Source: Stenotrophomonas terrae
GTDB lineage: Bacteria > Pseudomonadota > Gammaproteobacteria > Xanthomonadales > Xanthomonadaceae
Reading direction: 5' to 3'
Assembly: GCF_001431465.1 (NCBI RefSeq)
Contig: NZ_LDJJ01000049.1
Span: forward strand, 1 to 64,000
DNA: 64,000 bases
Below, piece by piece: positions 1 through 7,989 of the stretch (its first letter is position 1; each line of letters starts with the position of its first letter). The notes below the pieces were generated by a model, which saw only the letters and a program-made list of their open reading frames with translations, did no database searches and was not told the origin of the DNA. The position numbers and the translations under genes are program-made.

Positions 1-8
1 GGCACTAC
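1..8 (-). repeat. Truncated end of a GTAG-type palindromic repeat
   Basis: Read on the minus strand the first eight bases give GTAGTGCC, the conserved head of the dispersed repeat seen complete at 16655, 37178 and 59995. The rest lies outside the window, so this rests on a short match in a fitting place, just downstream of the first gene's stop. Confidence 0.4.
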
Positions 9-12
9 AGGG

Positions 13-483
13 TCAGGCCTTTTTCGGCGATACCCACATCGCGATGCGGGCCTGGAACACTTCCACGCCCTTGCTGTCGGTCACCCGCACCAACACCGGC
101 AGGTCGTAGCCGGCGGCGGCACTGACGATGGGAATTTCCGGGCTGGCCACTGCCGTCAATACACCCAGCGCCTTGGCCTGGTACTTCACTTCCATGCCCT
201 TGGGGATCCAGCGCATGTCGGCGGGCAGGCTGGCGTCGACCATGACACCGCCGACCAGCTCGGCCAGATTGCACATGGCAATCGCATGCACGGTGCCGAT
301 GTGGTTGCTGATGCGGCGGCGCTGGCGGATCACGCCTTCGCAGCGGCCCGGTTCCAGCACGGTGATCAGCGGCGAGATGCTGGCGAAGTAGGGCGCCTTG
401 AAGCACACCGCGCGCGAGAACAACCAGTTGCCGGCGGGCCAGCGGCTGAAACGGCGGTACAGCGAAAGCAGCGGAGCGGTCAT
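13..483 (-). CDS. DUF4442 hotdog-fold protein (thioesterase-like)
   Basis: A 156-residue protein of the DUF4442 family, whose members have the hotdog fold of acyl-CoA thioesterases. Visible signs are the central segment NHIGTVHAIAMCNLAELVGG, which matches the helix and active-site region of hotdog thioesterases, and the strand KGMEVKYQAKALG. The ATG at 483 is preferred because AGGA lies about nine bases upstream; the longer reading frame begins inside the fadE terminator. The gene follows fadE, so an acyl-thioester substrate is plausible, but the substrate is unknown. The terminator between them suggests a separate promoter or read-through. Confidence 0.8.
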   Translation of the reverse strand: MTAPLLSLYRRFSRWPAGNWLFSRAVCFKAPYFASISPLITVLEPGRCEGVIRQRRRISNHIGTVHAIAMCNLAELVGGVMVDASLPADMRWIPKGMEVKYQAKALGVLTAVASPEIPIVSAAAGYDLPVLVRVTDSKGVEVFQARIAMWVSPKKA

Positions 484-499
484 GGTGTGGATTCCTGAA

Positions 500-528
500 A
501 GAAAAACGGCGGGCACAAGGCCCGCCGT
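500..528 (-). terminator. Rho-independent terminator after fadE
   Basis: On the minus strand a perfect 9-bp stem (ACGGCGGGC/GCCCGCCGT, loop CTTGT) is followed directly by TTTTT at 505-501. It lies 22 bases after the fadE stop and just before the DUF4442 start, so the hydrolase-fadE transcript should largely end here. Confidence 0.85.
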
Positions 529-549
529 CGGTGTTGCGTGTGGCTTGGT

Positions 550-3030
550 TTACGCGGCCTGCTGCGGCTGCGGGCGCTGCTTGCCCGGCAGGTCGTAGTA
601 GCCGGCCGAACGCAGTTCGTGCGGTTCGAAGTCGTCCACGGTGATCGTGTCCATGGTCAGCTCGCGCAGTTCTTCCAGCAGCTTGCGCTCGTCCTGGGTG
701 ATCACGCCCTCGGCCACGGCCTCGTCCAGCTGGCTGGCGAAGGTCAACGCCTCGATGCCCTTGGTCTTCAGCGCCTTGATGAACTTGCGCTCCACCGGCT
801 CGGCCATGATTGCCTTGGACAGGTAGCTGTTGATGCGGCCGCCCGGGTTGTTCTCGCACGGGGTGAGGAACACGCCCTGGGCCAGGCGGTCACGGGCTTC
901 GCCCGGGGCCATCAAGGTGGCGGCAACGCGACGGCTCAGGCGATCACCCGGTGCTTCGGCACGACGGCCGAACGGGAAGATCAGCGCCCACATCAGCCAG
1001 CCGATCGGACGGATCGGGAAGTTGCGCAGTGCAGCCGACAGCGACTCTTCGATCTTGTGCACGCTGTCGTGGAAGGCCCAGGCCAGCAGCGGCTGGTCGG
1101 CCTGCGGCGCGCCTTCGTCGTGGTAGCGCTTGAGCATGGCGCTGGTCATGTAGATGTGGCTGAGCACATCACCGAGGCGGCCGGACAGCGATTCCTTGAA
1201 CTTGAGCTTGCCGCCCAGCGTCATCATCGAGATGTCGGCCATCAGCGCCAGGTTGGCCGAGTAACGGTCCAGCTTGCGGAAGTAGCGGCGGGTGTAAGCG
1301 TCACCCGGTGCAGCGCCGAAGCGCGCGCCGGTCAGGCCGAACCACAGCGAACGCACGGCGTTGGAAATGCCGAAGCGGACATGGCCGAACAGCGCCTGGT
1401 CGAATTCGCGCAGGCCAGCCTTGCGGTCTTCATCCTGCGCGGCCTTCATTTCCTTCAGCACCCACGGGTGGCAGAGGATGGCGCCCTGGCCGAAGATCAG
1501 CAGCGAGCGGGTCATGATGTTGGCGCCTTCCACCGTGATGGCGATCGGCGCGGCCTGCCAGCTGCGGCCGGCGAAGTTGCGCGGGCCCAGGATGATGCCC
1601 TTGCCGCCGATGACGTCCATCACATCGGAAATGACTTCGCGGCTCATGTTGGTGCAGTGGTATTTGGCAATCGCCGACGGCACCGACGGCACGTCACCAC
1701 GGTCAACCGCGGCCGCGGTGGCCTGCGACAGCGCGCTGATTTTGTAAGCCTTGCCGCCGATGCGGGCCAGCGCTTCTTCCACGCCTTCGAAGCGGCCGAC
1801 CGACAGGCCGAACTGCTTGCGGATGCGTGCGTAGGCACCGGTTACCACCGCGCCAGCCTTGGCACCGCCCGAAGCGGTGGAGGGCAGGGTGATGGAACGG
1901 CCAACGGCCAGACACTCGTTGAGCATGTTCCAGCCCAGGCCACGCTTCTCGGCGCCGCCGATCAGCTGGCTCAGCGGGATGAACACGTCCTTGCCGCGGA
2001 TCGGGCCGTTCTGGAAGGTGGAGTTCAGCGGGAAGTGGCGACGGCCGATTTCCACGCCATCGGTGTCACGCGGCAGCAGTGCCAGAGTGATGCCGATGTC
2101 CTTGGTATCGCCGAGCAGGCCGTCCGGGTCGTACATGCGGAAGGCCATGCCGATCAGGGTCGCGACCGGGGCCAGGGTGATGTAACGCTTGTCGAAGGTC
2201 AGCTTCAGGCCCAGCACTTCCTCGCCCTTCCACATGCCCTTGCAGACGATGCCGAAGTCGGGAATGGAGGTCGCATCGGAGCCGGCAAACGGACCGGTCA
2301 AACCGAAGCAGGGCACTTCCTGGCCGATGGCCAGACGCGGCAGGTAATAGTCCTTCTGTTCCTGCGTGCCGTAATGGTTGAGCAGCTCACCCGGGCCCAG
2401 CGAATTGGGCACGCCGACGGTGGAACTGACCACGCTGGAAACCGAGGCCAGCTTCTGGATCACCTTGTGGTGGGCCAGCGCGCTGAAACCCAGGCCGCCG
2501 TATTCCTTCGGGATGATCATGCCGAAGAACTTGTTCTTCTTGATGAACTCCCACATTTCCGGCGGCAGGTCCGCGTAGACGTGGGTGATCTCGAAGTCGT
2601 TGACCATCTTGCACAGTTCTTCCACCGGGCCCTCCATGAAGGCCTGTTCCTCGGCGGTGAGCTGCGGCTTGGGGTAGTTGAGCAGGATGTTCCAGTCCGG
2701 GTCGCCGGTGAACAGCTCGCCTTCAAAACCGACCGAGCCGGTTTCCAGGGCAATGCGCTCGGTCTTGGACAGCGGCGGCAGCACCTTGCGGAACACGCCC
2801 ATGAATGGCGAGGTGATCAGCGGCTTGCGCAGGAACGGCAGCAGCACCGGCACGCTGATCAGAGCGATGATGGCGGCTGCGACGATGATCGCTGTCTGGT
2901 TGACGCCGGCAAACCAGCAGACGGCCAGGGCCACCGCGCTGATCAGCGTCCACACCACCAGACGCATGCGGTGGTAGGCAACAAAGGCGCCTGCAAGCAG
3001 CAGGGCCAGGAAGGGTACGACGATGCTCAT
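550..3030 (-). CDS. fadE: Acyl-CoA dehydrogenase FadE
   Basis: FadE catalyses the first step of fatty-acid beta-oxidation, the FAD-dependent alpha,beta-dehydrogenation of acyl-CoA. The 826 residues match the long FadE type (E. coli FadE is 814), not the usual 380-residue dehydrogenases. Residues 1-70 hold about three hydrophobic segments that anchor it to the inner membrane. The dehydrogenase core follows at about 130-520, with IIPKEYGGLGFSALAHH and CFGLTGPFAGSDATSIPD, and the C-terminal third is the FadE-specific extension (DUF1974 type). Its start overlaps the upstream hydrolase stop by four bases (ATGA), so the two are translationally coupled. A strong terminator follows. Confidence 0.95.
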   Translation of the reverse strand: MSIVVPFLALLLAGAFVAYHRMRLVVWTLISAVALAVCWFAGVNQTAIIVAAAIIALISVPVLLPFLRKPLITSPFMGVFRKVLPPLSKTERIALETGSVGFEGELFTGDPDWNILLNYPKPQLTAEEQAFMEGPVEELCKMVNDFEITHVYADLPPEMWEFIKKNKFFGMIIPKEYGGLGFSALAHHKVIQKLASVSSVVSSTVGVPNSLGPGELLNHYGTQEQKDYYLPRLAIGQEVPCFGLTGPFAGSDATSIPDFGIVCKGMWKGEEVLGLKLTFDKRYITLAPVATLIGMAFRMYDPDGLLGDTKDIGITLALLPRDTDGVEIGRRHFPLNSTFQNGPIRGKDVFIPLSQLIGGAEKRGLGWNMLNECLAVGRSITLPSTASGGAKAGAVVTGAYARIRKQFGLSVGRFEGVEEALARIGGKAYKISALSQATAAAVDRGDVPSVPSAIAKYHCTNMSREVISDVMDVIGGKGIILGPRNFAGRSWQAAPIAITVEGANIMTRSLLIFGQGAILCHPWVLKEMKAAQDEDRKAGLREFDQALFGHVRFGISNAVRSLWFGLTGARFGAAPGDAYTRRYFRKLDRYSANLALMADISMMTLGGKLKFKESLSGRLGDVLSHIYMTSAMLKRYHDEGAPQADQPLLAWAFHDSVHKIEESLSAALRNFPIRPIGWLMWALIFPFGRRAEAPGDRLSRRVAATLMAPGEARDRLAQGVFLTPCENNPGGRINSYLSKAIMAEPVERKFIKALKTKGIEALTFASQLDEAVAEGVITQDERKLLEELRELTMDTITVDDFEPHELRSAGYYDLPGKQRPQPQQAA

Positions 3031-3932
3031 GGACGTGCTCCGGTAACGTGCTCGGTTCGGGCGGACGCTGCGGAAGGCAGGGCGTCCAGATAGTTCAACA
3101 CGGCGGCGGTAAACGCATTGTTGTCATCGCCGGCCACCATGTGGGTGGCGTCGGGCAGATGGACATGCTGTGCGTGCGGCACCAGCGCCATGAATTCTTC
3201 AACGGTCTGCGGCGAGACCAGATCACTGCGGCCGCCACTGACCAGCAACAGCGGGCATTGCACCTTGCGCGCCGCCTCGGCGATCACGTCCTGGTGCTGC
3301 TCGCTGTCGCGTGCCAGCTCGTCGACCAGGCGCGGATCCCAATGCCAGCTCCAGCGGCCGTCCTTGCCGGGGCGCAGCAGGGCACGCAACGAATCTTCAC
3401 TTTTGCGCGGACGGTGCGGCATGTAGACGGCGATGCTGTCTGCAGCTTCTTCCAGCGAGGCGAAACCGTCCGGGTGCGCGCTCATGAAGGCAAGGATGCG
3501 CTCCACGCCGCGGGTTTCCCAGCGCGGGGTGATGTCGACCAGCACCATCGCCGAGAACAGGCCCGGCCAGCGCGCTTCGGCCATCAGGCCGAACAGGCCG
3601 CCCATCGAGGCGGCCACCAGCACCGGCGGGCGCGGCAATTCACCGGCCAACACGATCAGGTCATCGGTGAATTGATCGCCGTGATAGGGCAGGTCGCTGG
3701 CGTTCCAGTCCGAATCGCCATGGCCGCGTGCGTCGTAGCTGAGCGTGGCATGGCCGGCCGCATTGAGCGCTTCGGCAGTAGTGGTCCAGGCGCCGCGGGT
3801 CTGGCCGAAGCCGTGGGCGAACAGGATGCCGGGCTGTTTCCCGGGGTTGCGGGATGCCCCAAGGCCCGCGCCATGCGCGCCTTCAAGGCGGATTTCTTCA
3901 GTAATAGCGGAGAAGGATAGTGGCGTAACCAT
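3027..3932 (-). CDS. Alpha/beta-fold hydrolase
   Basis: A 301-residue alpha/beta hydrolase. The oxyanion-hole motif HGFGQTRGAW (about residue 40), the nucleophile elbow VAASMGGL (Ser109) and a late His in DATHMVAGDDN fit the catalytic Ser-Asp-His layout. The substrate is unknown; coupling to fadE and a divergent TetR gene suggests an ester or acyl-thioester linked to fatty-acid use. ATG 3932 was chosen over a TTG at 3974 because a TTGACA box and two operator-like palindromes lie between them. The promoter would place the transcript start at or near this ATG, so the mRNA may be leaderless, as is common in xanthomonads. Confidence 0.85.
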   Translation of the reverse strand: MVTPLSFSAITEEIRLEGAHGAGLGASRNPGKQPGILFAHGFGQTRGAWTTTAEALNAAGHATLSYDARGHGDSDWNASDLPYHGDQFTDDLIVLAGELPRPPVLVAASMGGLFGLMAEARWPGLFSAMVLVDITPRWETRGVERILAFMSAHPDGFASLEEAADSIAVYMPHRPRKSEDSLRALLRPGKDGRWSWHWDPRLVDELARDSEQHQDVIAEAARKVQCPLLLVSGGRSDLVSPQTVEEFMALVPHAQHVHLPDATHMVAGDDNNAFTAAVLNYLDALPSAASARTEHVTGARP

Positions 3933-3980
3933 ACCTGATGGTATGGAATGGTCTGAATGGCTGTCAATACCCAAGGGTAT
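3931..3980 (-). promoter_or_regulatory. Promoter with two ATACC-N4-GGTAT operators
   Basis: Two copies of the palindrome ATACC-N4-GGTAT (3931-3944 and 3967-3980) are spaced 36 bases apart. On the minus strand the distal copy abuts a perfect -35 (TTGACA). The proximal copy covers the likely -10 (TACCAT, spacing 18) and reaches the ATG of the hydrolase gene. A repressor bound here would block the hydrolase-fadE promoter; the divergent TetR gene is the obvious candidate. The binding protein is inferred. Confidence 0.65.
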
Positions 3981-4097
3981 GGAAACGCCGCGACGGGCAG
4001 GTAGTGCTGGTCGGCCTGATCAATTATTTGCCAGTTTGCCCGTGCATTTGTCCTCCACATACTGCAACCAGTCCCCGCCGTATGGTTAAATCTGCCC

Positions 4098-4700
4098 ATG
4101 AACGATTCTTCAGTTTCCAGCACTGAATCCCGCAGTACGCGGCACAGCCGTCTGAGCGCGGATGACTGGGCGCAGGCAGCATTGGATTTGATCGCCGAGC
4201 AGGGCGTTGGCGCGGTCGCGGTCGAGCCGCTGGCACGCCGTCTTGGTGTGACCAAGGGCAGCTTCTATTGGCATTTCCCTTCACGCGATGCGCTGCTGCA
4301 AGCGGCCTTGGAGCGTTGGGAGGTGGTGGAGCAGCAGCAGGTATTCGGCAGCCTGGAAGAGGTGCCGGATCCGCGCACGCGGCTGCGCGCGCTGTTCCAG
4401 CTGGTGGCCCATGAGGTCACCCCGCATGTGATCTACAGCGAGTTGCTCAAGGCGCTGGACAATCCGATGGTGCGGCCGGTGATCGACCGTGTCTCGCAGC
4501 GGCGCATGGAATACCTGATCGCCTCGTTCCGCCAGGCCGGGCTCAGCTCCACCGATGCACGCCATCGTGCGCGTCTGGCCTATGCCGCCTACGTCGGCTT
4601 CCTGCAGCTGTCGCTGCAACTGCAGCAGCCCAAGCAGGCGCGCGAGGATTTCGAGGCCTATGTCGAGCATGTGATCGAGACCTTGATTCCGAACAGCTGA
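4098..4700 (+). CDS. TetR/AcrR-family transcriptional regulator
   Basis: A 200-residue TetR-type repressor. The N-terminal helix-turn-helix is clear at about residues 20-65 (AALDLIAEQGVGAVAVEPLA, then GVTKGSFYWHFPSRDALL). The remainder is an all-helical ligand-binding domain with no recognised ligand. It is divergent from the hydrolase-fadE operon across a gap holding two identical palindromes, the usual layout of a TetR repressor and its target. By analogy with fatty-acid-responsive TetR proteins a long-chain acyl-CoA is a plausible ligand, but nothing in the sequence proves this. Confidence 0.9.
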   Translation: MNDSSVSSTESRSTRHSRLSADDWAQAALDLIAEQGVGAVAVEPLARRLGVTKGSFYWHFPSRDALLQAALERWEVVEQQQVFGSLEEVPDPRTRLRALFQLVAHEVTPHVIYSELLKALDNPMVRPVIDRVSQRRMEYLIASFRQAGLSSTDARHRARLAYAAYVGFLQLSLQLQQPKQAREDFEAYVEHVIETLIPNS

Positions 4701-4714
4701 GTCGCTTGATCGCT

Positions 4715-4760
4715 GCGCAAAAGAATAAGGCCACAATGATGTGGCCTTATTCTTTTGCGC
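4715..4760. terminator. 21-bp perfect hairpin after the tetR gene
   Basis: A perfect stem, 4715-4735 pairing with 4740-4760 around a four-base ATGA loop, lies 14 bases after the TetR stop. It begins GCGCAAAAGAATAAGG and ends in GCGC followed by GCTTTTC. Its AT-rich middle gives run-off T or A tracts on both strands. It is probably a terminator for tetR and possibly works in both directions. Confidence 0.7.
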
Positions 4761-4773
4761 GCTTTTCATCCAA

Positions 4774-4803
4774 CAAAAAACCACGGCCCCGAAGGGCCGT
4801 GGT
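4774..4803 (-). terminator. Rho-independent terminator of the TonB-dependent receptor
   Basis: On the minus strand ACCACGGCCC-TTCG-GGGCCGTGGT forms a 10-bp stem closed by a UUCG-type tetraloop and is followed by TTTTTTG. It lies about 27 bases after the receptor stop. This is a textbook intrinsic terminator. Confidence 0.92.
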
Positions 4804-4830
4804 CTGTTTCCGGGAACTACCTGGCTACGA

Positions 4831-7662
4831 TCAGAACTTCTGGTTGTAGCGCATGTAGAAGAAGCGGCCCGGGATTTCGTACTGCGGGTCGAACGAGTTG
4901 GCGAACGTGGTGTAGGACTTCGGCGGGTCACGATCGAAGGCGTTGTTCACGCCGACGGTGATCTGGCCGTTCCACGGGGTCTTCCAATAAGCGCTCAGGT
5001 CGGTGTAGGTAACGCTCGGAATGTGACGCTGCGGATCAGCTTCGCCACCGCGGCCGATGTGGTCTGCATCCGAACACAGGCGGGCGAAGTTGCCGCCGGT
5101 GTAGTTTGCACCTGCGCAGTCTTCGACCTGGCTGGAGTAGTAGCGGGCCGAAGCGGTTGCGCCGAAGTCACCCAGCTGCCAAGCGACCAGCAGGTTGGAG
5201 CGGATACGCCAGTAATTGTCACGGTCCAGGTAGTTGCCGACGCGGTTATAACCTTCGGTCACCGGATCTTCGATGGTGTAGCTGGAGGTGTAGGTGCTAT
5301 CCCAGACGAAGTTGAAGCTGCCGAAACGGGTATCCGGCAGGCGGTAGCCGACGGTGAAATCCCAGCCTTCCACTTCCATGGTGCCCACGTTGTTCGGCAC
5401 GGCCAGCATGTTGGAGATCTGGCCAGTCGTGTCGCGGGTGATCATGCTGCAGATATCGCTCACGCCCTGCGAGTAGCAGGCGTCCAGCATCTGCTGGGCG
5501 GTCTGGGCGTAGATGGCGTCTTCGATCTTGATGTTCCACCAGTCGAGTGCGATGTCCAGGCCCTGCACGAAGCTCGGGCTGTATACGAAGCCCAGCGTCT
5601 TGGAGACCGAGGTTTCCGGCCCCAGCTCGGGGTTGCCGCCAACGGTGGTGCGGATCTGCGAGTTGGACTGCGTATATGCAGGCACGCCGGCGCAGCTGGC
5701 CGGAGGCGAATTCGGGTCATCACCGATAACGCCGGCGCACGGATCGGCGACGTCTTCGAAGGTGTCGCTGACGCCGGAGTACAGCTCGCTGATCGACGGA
5801 GCACGGAAGCCCTGCGACCAGTTACCGCGCACCATCAGGTCGTTGATCGGCTTCCAGCGGAAGCCGAACTTGCTGTTGAGGGTGTCGCCGAAATTGCTGT
5901 AGTCGGAGATACGGGTCGCAACGCTGAAGTCGAGCAGCTGGGCGCCGGTCACGCCGGACAGCAGCGGGATTGCCAGTTCCAGGTAGGCTTCATCGAGCTT
6001 GTAACCACCAGCGGTAGCGGTACGCGAGTTGCCGGTGGTGTCGCCGGAGTTGATCAGGCCATCCGGATCATCGAAGCCCGACTCGTCACGGCGTTCGACG
6101 CCGGCCGAGAAGGCAAGTGCGCCACCCGGCAGATCGAACAGTTCGCCGCCGATGTTGGCGTAATAGGTCTTCTGCTCGTAACCGTAGACGTCGTGCGCGG
6201 TGAAGCCTGCGTACTTGATCATGTCCGGGGTGAGCGAGCCGGCGCCGCTGAGCATGTTCATCGGCACGCAGCCGTCGATCGGCGAGGCACTGGTACCGCA
6301 GCGTGCGCTGCCGTCGGTGTCGATGAACGACGGGCCCAGCGCGTTGCGCAGAGCGGAGATGTTGAAGAAGCCCGTGGTGATGTCGGTCTGGTCGTTCTTG
6401 CCGTAGAACATACCGGCTTCCCAGTTCCAGAAGCGGGTGCCGACTTCGAAGTCACCTTCGAATGCGCCGTTGAACCCGTAGGTCTTCACGTTCTGCTTGT
6501 AGATACGACCACCGGTCTCCGTCGCGCGGTACTGGATGTAGTCGATGTCGCGGCCGGTTTCGTTGTAGATGTTGTCTTTGCTGATGACGATGTTGGCACC
6601 GTTGGTACCCGGTGCGGCGCGACCCAGCACGATCGGCATTGCGGCCAGGATCTGCTCGGACTTACGCTCGTTGTAGGTAACGGTGGTCTTGAAACGGACG
6701 TTGTCGGTGATCGACAGGCCGGCATCGGCAAACAGCGAGGTGCGCTCCTGCGGGGTGACCAGCAGGTTGCCCGGGGCGTGGTTGAAGCTGTCGGCCGAGG
6801 TGTACGGACGCCATGCGGCGCCGCCATTACCGGTGACGAAGTAGCCTGCGCTGCCGTCCGGACGGGTGGATTCAAACTTCGGTGAGCCGTCGGCATTGAC
6901 GCCAGTCTGGGCGTAATAGCCGAAGCGGCCATCCGGGGTGGTGCTGCTGTTGCCGGTGTTCGGCAATGAGCCGAAGGCCGGTACTGCCGAGATCGCGCGG
7001 TCGCCTGCCCACACGGGCTCTTCCTTGACGTAGCCAACACCGACGGTGGCATGCCAGCGATCGCCGCTGGAGCCAATGGTGAAGTCATACGATTCACGGC
7101 CGCCGTCGCCCTTGTCGTACTGGCCGTAGTAAGCGTTGGCTTCGGCGCCGTCGAAGTTCTGGCGCAGGATGATGTTGACCACACCGGCAATGGCGTCCGA
7201 ACCGTAGATGGTCGAGGCGCCGTCCTTCAGGACTTCGATGCGCTCCACTGCAGCGGTCGGAATGGTGTTCAGATCGACTGCACCACCCAGGCCGGTACCA
7301 CCGACCCAGCGGCGGCCGTTGACCAGAACCAGCGTACGGCTGGAACCCAGGTTGCGCAGGTTGACGCGGGTTTCGCCGTTGCCACCGTTGTTGTAGGTGC
7401 TGTTGAGGCTGGAGCCGTTGGTGCTGATGTTCTGGATGATGTCGCCGATCGAGGTCTGGCCCTGGGCCTGGATCTGCTCGCGGCTCATGGTGAACACCGG
7501 CTGCGAGGTTTCCACGTCGGCGCGCTTGATGCGCGAACCGGTGACTTCAATCTTGTCCAGCGTCTGCGTGCTGTCCTGGGCGAAAGCGGCGCCTGCCGGC
7601 ATCGCACTCGCAGCCAACGCGATGATAACTGCATCGCGCAGTTTCGTGGTCTTGCACTTCAT
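4831..7662 (-). CDS. TonB-dependent outer-membrane receptor
   Basis: A 943-residue outer-membrane receptor that should import a bulky substrate using TonB energy. Residues 1-28 are a signal peptide (cleavage near AFA-Q). A TonB-box-like IEVTGSRIKR follows, then the plug domain (VNLRNLGSSRTLVLVNGRR, VERIEVLKDGASTIYGSDAI) and a long 22-strand-type barrel ending in an aromatic residue (FFYMRYNQKF). ATG 7662 fits the signal peptide and a GAGAGA ribosome site. It belongs to the long-receptor type that is expanded in xanthomonads. The substrate is unknown, and no transporter or enzyme gene nearby hints at it. Confidence 0.93.
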   Translation of the reverse strand: MKCKTTKLRDAVIIALAASAMPAGAAFAQDSTQTLDKIEVTGSRIKRADVETSQPVFTMSREQIQAQGQTSIGDIIQNISTNGSSLNSTYNNGGNGETRVNLRNLGSSRTLVLVNGRRWVGGTGLGGAVDLNTIPTAAVERIEVLKDGASTIYGSDAIAGVVNIILRQNFDGAEANAYYGQYDKGDGGRESYDFTIGSSGDRWHATVGVGYVKEEPVWAGDRAISAVPAFGSLPNTGNSSTTPDGRFGYYAQTGVNADGSPKFESTRPDGSAGYFVTGNGGAAWRPYTSADSFNHAPGNLLVTPQERTSLFADAGLSITDNVRFKTTVTYNERKSEQILAAMPIVLGRAAPGTNGANIVISKDNIYNETGRDIDYIQYRATETGGRIYKQNVKTYGFNGAFEGDFEVGTRFWNWEAGMFYGKNDQTDITTGFFNISALRNALGPSFIDTDGSARCGTSASPIDGCVPMNMLSGAGSLTPDMIKYAGFTAHDVYGYEQKTYYANIGGELFDLPGGALAFSAGVERRDESGFDDPDGLINSGDTTGNSRTATAGGYKLDEAYLELAIPLLSGVTGAQLLDFSVATRISDYSNFGDTLNSKFGFRWKPINDLMVRGNWSQGFRAPSISELYSGVSDTFEDVADPCAGVIGDDPNSPPASCAGVPAYTQSNSQIRTTVGGNPELGPETSVSKTLGFVYSPSFVQGLDIALDWWNIKIEDAIYAQTAQQMLDACYSQGVSDICSMITRDTTGQISNMLAVPNNVGTMEVEGWDFTVGYRLPDTRFGSFNFVWDSTYTSSYTIEDPVTEGYNRVGNYLDRDNYWRIRSNLLVAWQLGDFGATASARYYSSQVEDCAGANYTGGNFARLCSDADHIGRGGEADPQRHIPSVTYTDLSAYWKTPWNGQITVGVNNAFDRDPPKSYTTFANSFDPQYEIPGRFFYMRYNQKF

Positions 7663-7714
7663 TGGGTTCTCTCTCTCTGCCAAGTGGACTTGGTATAGCT
7701 GGGTTGGCCGCTGG

Positions 7715-7761
7715 TGGATCCGAAAAGCGGATCCAAAACCATGGGCTTGGGACCGATAGTA
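7715..7761 (-). promoter_or_regulatory. Leader hairpin and possible -10 of the receptor gene
   Basis: The 327-base gap 7663-7989 holds no gene. On the minus strand TACTAT (7761-7756) could be a -10, preceded by AT-rich DNA, giving a leader of roughly 85 bases. Within that leader a perfect 8-bp inverted repeat TGGATCCG-CTTTT-CGGATCCA (7735-7715) would form a hairpin. It may affect mRNA stability or translation. No -35 is convincing. Confidence 0.4.
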
Positions 7762-7942
7762 CTTGCGACTGCAAATAAATTAAAGATTGGTTAATGAAGT
7801 TGTGGAACTCGCTCCAATTCAGCAAAGCCGATACGGCGCTGCAGGCCGCTGAAATGGCAGCTTGGCGGGAGTTGCCGCGGGCAGGCGGGTGTGCTCCGGA
7901 CTTGCGCTGGCAGAGGTTTGCGTGCTGAAAATGCTGCAATGC

Positions 7943-7965
7943 AAAACGCCCCGGCAGGCGGGGCG
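7943..7965 (-). terminator. Terminator of the 285-residue protein gene
   Basis: On the minus strand CGCCCCG-CCTGC-CGGGGCG is followed by TTTTGC, 25 bases after the stop at 7990. It is a short but GC-rich intrinsic terminator. Confidence 0.75.
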
Positions 7966-7989
7966 CTGTGTGGATCAGGGCAGGGAGGT

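Noticed and set aside
538-3093. An 851-codon open frame antisense to fadE
   Set aside because: It is a shadow of fadE codon usage. The opposite strand encodes a complete FadE with all family motifs.
4741-6885. A 714-codon open frame antisense to the TonB-dependent receptor
   Set aside because: It starts in the terminator hairpin and has no recognisable domain; the receptor on the other strand is complete.
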